In this document: piece by piece, positions 7,917 through 19,038 of the stretch
How the letters are laid out: every line of letters starts with the position of its first letter
Numbering within the stretch: position 1 is the first letter of the stretch
Made by a program: the position numbers and the translations under genes
NCBI GenBank assembly: GCA_041694155.1
Contig: JASMTS010000011.1
Location: 1 to 64,000, forward strand
DNA length: 64,000 nucleotides
Direction: 5' to 3'
DNA from: JAAZVM01 sp041694155
GTDB lineage: Bacteria; Patescibacteriota; Gracilibacteria; BD1-5; UBA6164
Notes under the pieces: generated by a model
Databases searched by the model: none
Told to the model about the DNA's origin: nothing
Seen by the model: only the letters and a program-made list of their open reading frames with translations

Positions 7917-10900
7917 ATGATAACAAAAGATAACTTAAAACAGGTATTAAAAAAGCTAAACTTTCAAGAAATAAAGAAAAATTATTTTTCTAAAAAATTT
8001 GAAAACTTTGATTGTAATTTAGAGGTAGATTTTCAAAATAAAAAACTTATTTATCCAGAAAATGCTTGATTAAAAATAAATGATAAAACTACAAGTAATT
8101 TCAAAGCTCCAGAAAATTTTGTAGTTTTTGAATGTGTAAATAGATTACTTGAACAATGATATAATCCAAAACATATTGAACTTGAACCAAAATGGCAAGT
8201 TTGACATGGTGCAAGTTGATGAAAAGCTGATGTTTTAGTAAAAGATAACTCCCAAAATTCTTATTTGATTATCGAGTGTAAAACTTCCGGGTGAGAATTT
8301 AATAATGCTTGGAAACAAGCTCAGACAAAACCAACTCAAATATTTTCTTATGCTCAGCAAGCAAAATCAACAGAATTTATATCTCTTTATGCAAGTGATT
8401 TTGTAGATAATGAAGTTTTAGCAGAATATTATCTTATATCTTTAAAAGATAATGAAGATTTACTAAAAAATAATTCAAAATTAAAATCTTTTAAAGATGC
8501 AACAAGTGTAGAAGAAATTTATAAAGTTTGGGTTGATACTTATGACCAGGAATATGCTAGACTTTGACTTTTTGAAAACAATAGAGCTTATGATATTTGA
8601 AAAAATAAATTTTCAACTGAAGATTTAAAAATAGTTTCTTCAAAAGATATTGCTTGAAAATATCATGAATTTGCAACGATTTTAAGGCAACACAATGTAA
8701 GCTGAAGAGAAAATGCTTTTGATAAACTTGTAAATTTATTTTTGTGTAAAGTCGTTGATGAAAAAGATAATTCAGGGGATTTACAGTTTTACTGGAAATG
8801 AAAGGCTTACGATGATCCGTTTGCTTTACAAGATAGACTGCAAAAACTTTATAGTGTTTGAATGAAAAAATTCCTCTCTGAAGATATTACTTATATCGAC
8901 AATGCTCAAATTGATAGTGCTTTTAGAATGTTTAAGGATAAAAATGCAACAAAAAAAGTTATTAAAGATTATTTTAAAGAGTTAAAATTTTTTACAAATA
9001 ATGATTTTGCTTTTATTGATATTCATAATGAAAAATTATTTTATCAAAATTTTGCAGTTTTCCTAAAAATTATAAGAATTTTTCAAGATATAAGATTAAC
9101 TTGATGAGAAGAAAATCAGTTTTTATGAGATATGTTTGAGTGATTTTTGGATCAATGAGTAAAACAAAGTGAATGACAATTTTTTACTCCAATGCCGATT
9201 GTAAAATTTTTGATAAACTCACTTCCAGAAAAACAAAATCCAAATGTAATAGATTATGCTTGTGGTGCTGGGCATTTTTTAAATGAATATGCTAGCAAAA
9301 ATAAAGATGCAAAAGTTGTTTGAATAGAAAAAGAATATAGACTTTCAAAAGTTTCAAAAGTAAGTGCTTTTATGTATTGAAATGATGATATGCAAATTAT
9401 CTATGATGATGCACTTGCTCAAAATAAATGAATAGAAAATGAAAGTTTTGATGTTTTAATTGCAAATCCTCCTTATAGTGTAAAATGATTTTTGGAAACT
9501 CTAAAAGAAGAAGATAGATGAGTTTTTGAATTAACTCAGGAAATAAACAAAAAATCTTATTCTTCAAATAATGCTATAGAATGTTTTTTCTTAGAAAAAT
9601 CAGCTCATCTTTTAAAAACTTGATGAGTAGCCGGTATTATTGTGCCAAGTAGTATTTTAAATAAATGAAATAAAGTTTATAGTAAAACAAGAGAAATTAT
9701 TTTGAAAAATTTTTATATTGTTGCAATTTATGAATCTTGATCTTGAACTTTTGGTAAAACTTGAACAAATACAGTTACTTTATTTTTAAAGAAAAAAGAA
9801 ACAAAACCTAGTTTTGCAGAGCATTTTGAAGATATGGTGAATTTTTGGTTTGAATGAGATTTTAAAATTAACGAAGAAAATTTTAAATATAATGAATTAT
9901 TAAAAAAATATTGCTCTCATCAGGAATATGATTTTGAAGAATACAAAGAATTTTTAAGCTGAAAAATATGAGAAAAAATACTTAAAAATGAGATTTTTAA
10001 AGAATACAAAACTCAATTTGAAAAATTATCTACTACAAAAAATTATAAGAAAAAATCTTTTTATAAAAATTTTTCTGAAAGTGATAAAAAAATTTACAAC
10101 GAAAAAGAATTTTTGAAATTTGCTCATGAAATAGAAAAAGATAAACTTCTTTATTTTTGAATTGCTTCTGACAATGAAAGCAAAGTTTTAATCGTAAAAA
10201 CTCCTTCGTGAAATAGTGAAATCAAAAAGTTTTTGGGTTATGAATGGTCTAGTTGAAAATGAAATGAGTGAATAAAATACTTAGCAAGTGCAAATGTGAG
10301 TATTGAAGATTGAGAAGAAGAGCTTGAAGAAGATGATAAAAGAGTTTTAGAAAATATTAGTAGCTTAAATAATATCGAAACTCCACTTTATAATCCAAAA
10401 AATCTTGATGATGAATCAAAAATAAATTATTTAATCAAGAAAAATTTTAATCAAGAATTTTTTGAAATACCTGAAGATTTACAAAAATTTGTTTCAAAAT
10501 CTTCTCTTGTTGATATGCTTGATTTTTCTAGGGTTGGTTTTGATAAAGCTATAAGTTTGAATCCGAATAAGAAAATTGAGATTGAGAGTAAGTATGAGTT
10601 GGTGAAGTTGGGTGATGTTGTTGAAACATTAAATTGACTTTGGACTTGAAAAAAAGAACCATTTACAACTGTAAAAGTTATTCGTAATACAAACTTTAAA
10701 CCAGATTGAAAGTTAGACTTATCAAATGTTGCGGAAATAGATGTTGAAAAAAAACAATTTGAAAAAAGAAAATTAGAATATTGAGATATAGTTATAGAAA
10801 AATCTTGATGAAGTGAAACTCAAGCAATTTGAAGAGTTGTGTTTTTTGATTTAAAAACTGATAATTATTCTTATTCAAATTTTACAGCAAGATTGAGAGT

Positions 10901-11702
10901 TATAGATAATAAATTTAATTCAAAATATTTATATTTATTTCTAAACTATTTTTACAATTTATGATATACTTTTAACTTTCAAAATTGAACTAGTTGAATT
11001 AAAAATTTAGATTTCAATAAATATTTATCAATTAAAATCCCACTTCCTCCTTTAGATATTCAAGAAAAAATTGTAAATGAGTGTGAAAAAATTGACCTAG
11101 AAGTTGAAAAGGCTGAAAGTGAGATAAAAGAGAGTAGAGAAGAGGTTGAGAAAAGTTTCCAAGATTTATTAAGCAAGTCTAATAAAAGTTTAAGACTATC
11201 TAATGAAAATATTTTTGATATTTCTATCTGAAAAAGAGTTTTAGCAAAAGAAATAAAACAAGATCCAAATGCTTGAATTCCTGTTTATAGTGCAAATGTT
11301 TTTGATGCTTTTTGATATATTAATAAAGATATTTTAAAAGATTTTTCAAAATCTTCTGTTTTATGGTGAATTGATGGGGATTGGATGGTTAATTTTATGT
11401 CAGCAGATAAACCTTTTTATCCAACTGATCATTGTTGAGTTTTAAGAATAGATGAAGAAATAGTTAATCCTATTTATTTAAAATTTGCTTTGGAAAAAGC
11501 AGGTTTAGAAAATAGTTTTTCAAGATCTCATCGTGCTTCAATAGATAGAATTAAAAGTATTACAATTCAAGTTCCGTGAATTGAAGAGCAAAATAAATTT
11601 GCTAAAAAAATTGAAGAAATTGAGAAAAAAATTGAGAAAAATAGAAAAGTTATTGAAGGTGCAAAGGAGTTGAAAGAGGGTGTTTTGAAGAGGTATTTAT
11701 AA
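7917..11702 (+). CDS. Single-chain restriction-modification enzyme (nuclease-methylase-specificity fusion)
   Basis: 1261 residues. An N-terminal HSDR_N-like PD-(D/E)XK nuclease is seen from KADVLV and YLIIECKTS (around 100-125). A helical spacer leads to an N6-adenine methylase core with FFTPMPIVKFLIN, DYACGAGHFLNEY and the catalytic NPPYS near residue 519. The C-terminal third has two target-recognition modules, each starting like a type I specificity domain (YELVKLGDVVETLNG around 895; NIFDISIGKRV around 1100), separated and followed by coiled-coil conserved regions (EIEKKIEKNRKVIEGAKELK). This order fits type IIG or type I-like fused enzymes that cut and methylate with one chain. A possible attenuator lies upstream; accessory genes follow. 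Recognition sequence cannot be predicted. Confidence 0.9.
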
Positions 11703-11717
11703 GTTAATAGTATCTTT

Positions 11718-12365
11718 ATGGAAATATTATTAGGTTTTATATTATGATTGTTTTCTTCCTTATTTGTTTTTTATATAACTGAGAGAATTAAGCAGGTAAA
11801 AAATAATAAAATTTTATTTAGAAAGTTATATATAAGATTAAAAGAATTATATATAACTTTAGAGAGATTAAAAAGTTCCTGTAGACAATATATAGATATT
11901 ACTAGCAATTATAGTTTATCTCAAATTTGAAGCATTTGATTTCCTAATTATTCACTAAATACTATTTCTGATTTAATTCCTAATATTGCATATAAAAAAG
12001 AAAATAGTTTTTTATATGATAATTTAATTCAAATAAATAATATTATATTCTCATTAAACAGTACTTTAGATGATTTATTTATTAATGAAATAAAGGATGA
12101 TTTTTTATCTTGAAGGTTATGATTAAAAGAGTCAGAAGAAAGATATAAAAATGAATTATCTTTTATAAAAAGTATATATACTAATATTGATTCTTATCTT
12201 GTTTTTATCTTCAATTCAATTATTTTGATTTCTTTAATTAATAAAGAAAATATTAATAAAGTTTTTAAATTTAAAACTTTATTTTCTAGTGAGAAATTAG
12301 ATAAAGAAAAAGAAATATTAAAAAAAGAATTGTTGAAATTTGAAAAATTTGAGGAGTATAAATAA
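11718..12365 (+). CDS. Membrane-anchored helical protein of the restriction island, unknown function
   Basis: 215 residues. An N-terminal hydrophobic segment (MEILLGFILGLFSSLFVFYI) is followed by a basic stretch and long helical regions rich in Leu, Ile, Lys and Glu, with a second hydrophobic patch near residue 160 (YLVFIFNSIILISLI). No catalytic motif or named domain is recognised. It lies 15 nt after the restriction enzyme and 22 nt before another coiled-coil membrane protein, so it belongs to the same transcript. It could be a helper or a separate membrane-acting defence component; this is inference from position only. Confidence 0.7.
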
Positions 12366-12387
12366 TTTATTTATTAAAAATAAAACT

Positions 12388-13455
12388 ATGTCTGAAAACA
12401 GAAAAATAGCTTGGCACAAATGAGAATTAAATAAATATCTTGAATCTTTAAAAGAAGAATTGAGAAGTTTTAATGATGAAAAAATTGATGAAATTAATAA
12501 CAAAATTGAATATATAAAAAGTTTTTATTCAAATTATTTGGAGTGAGAAAATTCAAAAAAAGTTGAGATAGATAATTTAATAAATGAATTAGAAAAATAT
12601 AAAAATACTTTTATCGAAAATCAAACTAAAATTGAAAAATATTATAATGAGCTATTAGAATGAGATGATGAAAATTATTCAAAAAAAGAAGAAATAGAAA
12701 ATGCTTTAGATGAAATAAAAAACTATAAAGAAGAACTATTAGAATGAACTGAATGAAATCAATCTATAAAAGAAAAAATAAACAAATCTTTTGTAGAAAT
12801 TAAAGATTATTATAACTATGTTTATTGAATTGAAGAAGAAAATGATGAAAATTGAGACATTATTAAAGAATGAAAACAAGGTTTTAAAGAAAAGCTAGAT
12901 AATTTATATAAAACAAATGATACAAAGTACAAAGAACTAGAAGAAAAAATAAAATCTCTTATTTGAGGTGCAACAAGTGCATGACTTGCTAGTGCTTATC
13001 GTGAAATGAAAGAAAGTTTTAAAAATCCAAATATTTTTTGGAATACTATCTTTATTTGATCATTATCATCAATAGTTTTAATATCAATATTTTATATTGA
13101 TATTTCAGAAGTTATAAAAAATGATCTTTTGGGAACTTATTCCTATTTTCCAATTGTATTACCTTTAATATGGCTTGCTTACTTTTCAACAAAACAACAA
13201 AGTCAAAATAAGAGGCTTCAACAAGAGTATGCACATAAAGAAAGCTTGGCAAAAAGTTTTGAATGATATAAAAAACAAATTGATAATTTATGAGAAGATG
13301 AAAAATCAGAAGAAATTAAAAAAATATTGATGGAAAATATTGTAAAAATGACTTGAGAAAATCCAAGTGAAACACTTGATTGAAAACATTGAACTACACT
13401 TTGGGATTATATGATAGAAAGGAGTAAGAAAGATAATAGAAAAGAAGATTCTTAA
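12388..13455 (+). CDS. Coiled-coil protein with two transmembrane segments, restriction-island accessory
   Basis: 355 residues. Residues 1-180 are a Glu/Lys/Asn-rich coiled coil with a loose internal repeat around NELLEGDDENYSKKEEIE. A conserved-looking linker GGATSAGLASAYREMK (about 195-210) precedes two hydrophobic segments (IFWNTIFIGSLSSIVLISIF and TYSYFPIVLPLIWLAYF), then a second coiled region (RLQQEYAHKESLAKSFEGYK) and a Lys-rich tail. I recall similar proteins in other restriction islands but know no function. No nuclease or ATPase motif is visible. Same transcript as the restriction enzyme. Confidence 0.7.
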
Positions 13456-13479
13456 TTTACAAACCTAACCAACCCCGCC

Positions 13480-13548
13480 ATGACAAACTACCACCTATCT
13501 TGAAAAACTTGAAAATACAAAATCAAAAAATCTTTATTTCAAAAATAA
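13480..13548 (+). CDS. Possible 22-residue ORF before rhuM
   Basis: A short reading frame (MTNYHLSGKTGKYKIKKS...) begins inside a patch of unusually C-rich sequence (CCAACCCCGCC) that differs from its surroundings. There is no clear ribosome-binding site. It may be a gene remnant left by recombination rather than a working gene. Confidence 0.25.
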
Positions 13549-13554
13549 TAAACC

Positions 13555-14547
13555 ATGAAAAAAGACAATATCATAATATATAATACAATAGACTGAAAAA
13601 CATCAGTAGCTCTATATGCAAAAGATTGAAATATTTGGATGAACCAAAATCAAATTGCAGAACTTTTTGACACCTCTAAGCAAAATATAGGTTTGCATAT
13701 AAAAAATATTTTCAAAGAGTGAGAATTAAGCCAAGAATCAGTTGTAAAGGATTACTTAACAACTGCCAAAGATTGAAAAAACTATAATGTTACTTTTTAC
13801 TCTCTTGCTATGATTTTATCTATATGATTTAGAGTTAAAAGTAAAAGATGAACTCAATTTAGAATTTGGGCAAATAACAATCTTCAAGAATATATGATAA
13901 AAGGTTTTGTCATGGATGATGAAAGGTTAAAAAATCCAGATGGAAGAGCGGATTATTTTGATGAACTTCTTGATAGAATTAGAGATATAAGGTCTAGTGA
14001 AAAAAGATTTTATCAAAAAGTTAGAGATTTATTTAAGCTAAGTAGTGATTATGACAAGACAGATAAAGCTACTGAAATGTTTTTTGCTGAAGCTCAAAAT
14101 AAAATACTTTATGCAATTACTTGAAAAACTGCAGCTGAAATAATTATCCAAAGAGCAGATGAGAGCAAATCAAACATGAATTTAAATAGCTGGAAATGAA
14201 ATATTGTTAGAAAACAAGATATTTATATTGCAAAAAATTATTTAACTGAAGATGAACTTGATGATTTGAATAGATTTGTAACAATATTTTTAGAAACAGC
14301 AGAATATAAAGCAAAAAATAAAGAAGATATAACTTTAAAATTTTGGAAAGAAAATATTGATTCTTTGATAGTTTATCATGATAAAAAACTACTTTCTTGA
14401 AATTGAAGTATATCAAATAAAGAAATGAAAGAAAAAGTATCTGAAATTTATGAAAAATTTAATGATAAAAGAAAAAAACTTGAAGCACAAAAAGCAGATG
14501 AAGATGATTTAAAGGAGTTAGAAAAGATAGAGAAAAAACTGAAATAA
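13555..14547 (+). CDS. rhuM: RhuM family protein
   Basis: 330 residues. The N-terminal part has the RhuM signature: ALYAKDGNIWMNQNQIAELF, DTSKQNIGLHIKNIF, GELSQESVVKDYLTTAKDG and YNVTFYSLAMILSIGFRV. The C-terminal half is helical, with YAITGKTAAEIIIQRADES near 190 and a Lys/Glu-rich end. RhuM proteins resemble DNA-binding phage antirepressors and are often found within type I restriction loci between or beside hsd genes; their role there is not established. This copy lies between the restriction enzyme cluster and a decayed specificity-gene end, a placement typical of the family. Confidence 0.85.
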
Positions 14548-14559
14548 ATAGTTTTACAA

Positions 14560-14650
14560 ATTGAAGAGATTGAGAAAAAATTGAAGAGAATGGGGAAATT
14601 GTTGAAGATGCGAAGGAGTTGAAAGAGGGAGTTTTGAATAAATATATTTG
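14560..14650 (+). pseudogene. Remnant of a specificity (hsdS-like) C-terminal end
   Basis: Just after rhuM the DNA encodes IEEIEKK and, after a one-base shift, IEENGEIVEDAKELKEGVLN. This parallels the end of the restriction enzyme at about 11596-11702 (IEEIEKKIEKNRKVIEGAKE, then LKEGVLKRYL). There is no start codon and only the final coiled coil is left. It marks a second specificity gene, or a duplicated end of the fusion enzyme, now degraded. It delimits the right edge of the restriction island. Confidence 0.75.
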
Positions 14651-14703
14651 CAAAAAATGCCAAAAAGTTAAAATAATAATACATATTTTTTAAATGAAAA
14701 TAA

Positions 14704-16851
14704 ATGACTAGTGAAAATATAAATATAGAAAATCAAGAAGAAGACAAAGAAATAAATAATTTTGTTCCAGAAGTAGATTATATATCAGATATATCTAATG
14801 AATTATGATTTAAATCTTCTCAAATAACTGTAGTTCTTGATCTTATAAGCGAATGATCAACTGTACCTTTTATAGCTCGTTATAGAAAAGAAAAAACTTG
14901 ATGATTAGATGAAGACCAAATAAGAAATATAATAGAACTAAACAATAAGTTGGATAAAATATATAAAGCCAAAGTTACAGCTACCAATGGTATAAATGAA
15001 CAATGAAAGCTTACTGATGAGTTACTTCAAAATATTTTAAAAGCAAGAACTCTAAAAGAAGTTGAGGATATATATAAACCGTATAAAAGTAAGAAAAAAA
15101 CCAAAGCTATGCTTGCTCAGGAAAAATGATTTCAAGTTGTAGCTGATGAAATAAAGAAAAATAAGCAAGATTATATTATTCCAGATAATCTTTTAAAAGA
15201 TTATAATAAGGATGAAATAATAGAGTGAGCTATAGATATAATTTGAGCTGAAGTGTCTGCAAATAGTGATTTGAGATCTGATCTATTAGATACTCTTAAA
15301 AAATACAATTTTATAGTTTCAAAACTCAAAACTCAAAAATCTTTGGATAAATTAAACGACAAAGATAAATCTCAAATACCAAAATTTGATATATATAAAG
15401 ATAGCTCTTTAAAAATATCAAATATAAAACCATATCAAATATTGGCTCTAAATAGATGAGAAAAACTTGGTATTTTAAATGTAAAGATAGAAAAAACAGA
15501 CAAAACATACGAAGGTATAATGTTTCATTATGCTAGGATTTTAAAAGTAAGAGCTCCTTTTATAGAAGAACTTGAATCATGATTCAAAACAGGTTATGAA
15601 GCACTTTTTTCTTCTGTTGAGAATGAACTTAGATCAATGCTTTCAGAATTGGCTGAAGATGATGCAATAGATACTTTTAAACAAAACTTGGCAAATTTGT
15701 TGATGACTAAGCCAGAATATGACAAAAAAATATTAGCAATTGATCCTGGTTTTGCTGCTGGTTGTAAAATGGCATTATTAGATGAGTTTGGTAATCCTAT
15801 AAGCTTTGATAAAATATATCTTCACAAACAAAATGAATCAAAATCAAAATTAAAATCTATTATAGAAACCAATAAGCCATGAGTTATTGTTATATGAAAT
15901 GGTACTTGAGTAAATGAAACAATAAAGTTATTATGAGATATAACAGATATAGATACTTATATTGTTAATGAATCAGGTGCTTCTGTCTATAGTGCAAGTA
16001 AAATAGCTAAAGAAGAATTTCCAGATTTGGATTCTTTGGATAGATGAACAATATCTATTGGTAGAAGATTTATAGATCCTTTATCTGAGCTTGTAAAAGT
16101 TCCTGTTTGAAGTATTTGAGTAGGTATGTATCAACATGATATGCCAGAAAAAAAATTAGAAGAAAAATTATGATATACAGTTGAGGATGTAGTAAATAAA
16201 GTAGGTATAAATGTTAATACAGCTTCTAGTCATGTACTTGGTTTTATATCTGGTATAAATAAAAGATCAGCTAAAAAAATATATAATAATAGACCATACA
16301 AATCAAGAAAAGATTTAAATAAACAACTATCTCCAAAGGTGTATGAGCAAGCTGCTTGATTTTTGAGGGTTCCTGATAGTGAAGAAAAACTTGATAATAC
16401 AGATATTCATCCAGAACAATATGAGCTGGCTAAATATATTATAGATTACTGAATCAGTTCTGATAGTTATGAGGATAATAAAGATAAAATAATTTCTCTT
16501 TATCCAGATGCAAATAGTCATACTATAGATTTTATAATTAATTCTTTTAATGAAATATGACAAGATAAAAGAGTTAATTCTACACATAAAAAAGCCAATC
16601 TAAGTTGAGAAAATGTAGATATAAAAGAATGAGATATACTAGATTGAGTTATCAGAAATGTGCTTGCTTTTTGAGCTTTTGTTGATATAGGTACAAAACA
16701 AGACTGATTGGTTCATATAAGCCAAATAACAGACAGCTTTGTTTCTGATCCAAAAGAGATATTAGAGGTATGACAAAATGTTAGAGTTAAGGTAATGTCT
16801 ATAGACAAAGATTCATGAAAAATACAATTGAGTATGAAATGATTAAACTAA
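14704..16851 (+). CDS. tex: Tex-like RNA-binding transcription accessory protein
   Basis: 715 residues, close to usual length. The N-terminal helical domain has VPFIARYRKEKTGGLDEDQI; the YqgF-like domain is marked by ILAIDPGFAAGCKMALLDEF (around 343), a helix-hairpin-helix region lies near 500-560, and the C-terminal S1 domain has NVLAFGAFVDIGTKQDGLVH. Tex binds nucleic acid and affects transcription or RNA turnover in bacteria. A 40-residue acidic N-terminal extension precedes the core. UGA supplies many conserved glycines. It is the first housekeeping gene after the restriction island. Confidence 0.95.
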
Positions 16852-16925
16852 AATTAATTATTATTGCAATAAACCAAAAAATATTTATAAATAACTTATT
16901 AGCTTATTTATAAATATTTTTTTTC

Positions 16926-17375
16926 ATGAATAATACCCCTGAAAGTTTTAAATCTAGTTTGAGTTTAGATGAAATGAGAAAACAGCATGAAGCTTCTTTG
17001 AAAAATGCTTTTCCATGAATAACAAAATGAATTATTGATAAAAACTTGGCTTTTATTGAATTATTAAATGATTATAACTGACCAAGCTTTTTATGAATAT
17101 ATGACTTTTTAGAAGAAAAATGATACACAGTAGAATCTATAAATATGAACAATTCAAATAAAAAACCTTATAGTAATGATATTATTCAAAGAGTGAAATC
17201 ATGAAAGTTATTTATCTGATTCAAGTTATTTATAGAAAACTTTGATTCCCCAGAACAAAATGTTTTAGTTTATGATGTATTGGCAAAAAAGAAAAACAAA
17301 ATGGATTTTGAAAAAATAAAGGATAGTATAGCAGATATATTATCATGAAAATCATTTTCTTCTAAATGAGTGTAA
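16926..17375 (+). CDS. Hypothetical 149-residue protein
   Basis: A soluble-looking protein with no signal peptide, membrane segment or recognised motif. Recognisable pieces are SLDEMRKQHEASLKNAFPGI, LGIYDFLEEKGYTVESINM and VLVYDVLAKKKN, which suggest a small alpha/beta fold. It lies 74 nt after tex and 15 nt before the patatin gene, so it is probably cotranscribed with the latter. I do not recognise the family. Confidence 0.65.
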
Positions 17376-17390
17376 TATAACTATAAAAAA

Positions 17391-18176
17391 ATGAATAAAA
17401 ATATATCAATAGCTTTAGGTTGATGAGCTGCTAGATGATTGGTACATATAGGTGTTATCAAATACTTAGAAGAGCAATGAGTAAAAATAAATGAAGTTTC
17501 ATGAACTTCTATGTGAGCAGTTATAGGAGCTTTATATGCATGTTGAAATAATTCCAAGGATATAGAAAAAATAGCCAATGAATTAAAAATTTTTAAATTA
17601 ATAGATTTTTGATTAAATTTTTGATTTATAAAATGAAAAAAAGTAATAAAAAAATTACAAGAATTATTTTGAGATAAAAAAATACAAGATTTAGATATCA
17701 AGTTGAAAATAATTGCAACTAATTTGGAAACTTGAGAAAGGGAAGTGTTTACTAGTTGAAAAATTGTAGATGCCATAAGAGCAAGTATAAGTTTACCATG
17801 AGTCTTTATGCCTCATGGTATAAATTGAAAAACATATATAGATTGAGGTATTGTAAATAACCTTCCTGTAGATGTTTTAGAGTGAGATGATATAATATGA
17901 ATAAGTGCTTTAAAACAAAAATATTGAAAACTCAATAAAAAGAAAAAATTTATATGATTTAATATAAATAAATCTTTTTTTGTTTACAATTATGAAGTTT
18001 TACATAGGACAGTTTTACTTATGATGAAACAAAATGAAGATAAATCTATAAAGGATAGTAAGTCTTCTACAATAATAATACAGCCTGATTTTGGAGATCT
18101 TGATTATTATAGTTTTGATAAAATAAGTCAATTTGTTGATCTTTGATACAATAGTATCAAAAAAAAGCTAGGTTAA
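17391..18176 (+). CDS. Patatin-like phospholipase
   Basis: 261 residues with all patatin hallmarks: the oxyanion motif GGGAARGLVHIGV at residue 9, the nucleophile elbow GTSMGAVIGAL around 44 and the catalytic DGG (YIDGGIVNNLP) around 153. The Ser-Asp dyad would hydrolyse acyl esters, probably of membrane lipids, in the cytoplasm or at the inner face. It resembles the short RssA/YchK type. All three glycines of the oxyanion motif use UGA or GGT. In a host-dependent lineage it could also serve lipid scavenging, but nothing here shows that. Confidence 0.92.
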
Positions 18177-18191
18177 AAACCTAGCTTTTTT
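18161..18191. terminator. Bidirectional terminator between patatin and AstE-like genes
   Basis: Perfect 14-bp arms (18161-18174 and 18178-18191) with A and T ends. The stops of both convergent genes lie in it (TAA at 18174-18176 and TAG at 18181-18183 on the minus strand). Confidence 0.9.
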
Positions 18192-19026
18192 CTAATATAT
18201 ACATTATTTCTTCTCAAACATATCTTGGCTTTGTTGGCATTAATATAACAAAGTCATCTTCTGCATAGTACTTTTTGTCATTATCTATAAATACTAATTC
18301 TCAAGATCTTATTTTATCAAATGATTGCGGTTTTTTGCTATATAAAAATTCTACATTCATACTTTTTGCATAAATTGTTTTCTTTACTTTATATATTATT
18401 GGAGATTGTTTTTTTATTTTGAAAGGTAACTCTTGGTCAATTATTTTAGTATTATTCAAAAATAATATAACATTATTTATATATTTTTTTATTTCATCTT
18501 TTTTCTCCCAATAACACTCCATTACCATTGTTTGAGATTTTGGATTTTTCTCAGAAACATATTTTATTAATGGTTTCCCATGTAAAAAATCCAATATATC
18601 TTCTATTATATATTCACAATTAAATGATTTTAAATAATTCTTATCTAAATCACCATTTGGTATTATAAAAAATGGTGATGGATTTGTTGTAGAGTGCAAA
18701 TCAAATACAAAATCTGATTTTTCTAATATATGTTTTATTTCATTTGCTCTCTTGTACTCATATGTGTTTTTATCTTTTTCTTCAAAATTCCATACTCTAT
18801 TTAAGTCAGTATCTATGTATTTTTTGTCTTTTTTTAATCATTCTAAGTTTCATATTACTAGGTTTAACTCTCAATTATTTATTTGTTCTTTTATATTAAA
18901 CTCTTCTATTAGATATTTAAAAACTTCGAATCATATTCATTCATCTCAATGTGTTGATGCTACTAGTGTAACTTTTTTTCATTTATTTTTAGAATTTATG
19001 CTTAGTATTCAGTTTGCTCAAATCAT
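18181..19026 (-). CDS. AstE/aspartoacylase-like zinc hydrolase
   Basis: 281 residues. The family zinc motif appears as LVASTHGDEWIGFEVFKYL near residue 23 (His and Glu ligands) and DLHSTTNPS near 109 (third His), with DTDLNRVW between. The family cleaves N-acyl amino acids (succinylglutamate, N-acetylaspartate) and is related to M14 carboxypeptidases. The start is 12 nt after the stop of an ATP-grasp ligase, so the pair is one transcription unit. This suggests linked synthesis and hydrolysis of an amide or peptide bond, or amino-acid salvage. Substrate unknown. Confidence 0.85.
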
Positions 19027-19038
19027 TTATTTAAAATA

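Noticed and set aside
7917..14652. Mobile element or prophage carrying the restriction genes
   Set aside because: No transposase, integrase, terminal repeats or target duplications were seen; the only repeat is the specificity-gene end.
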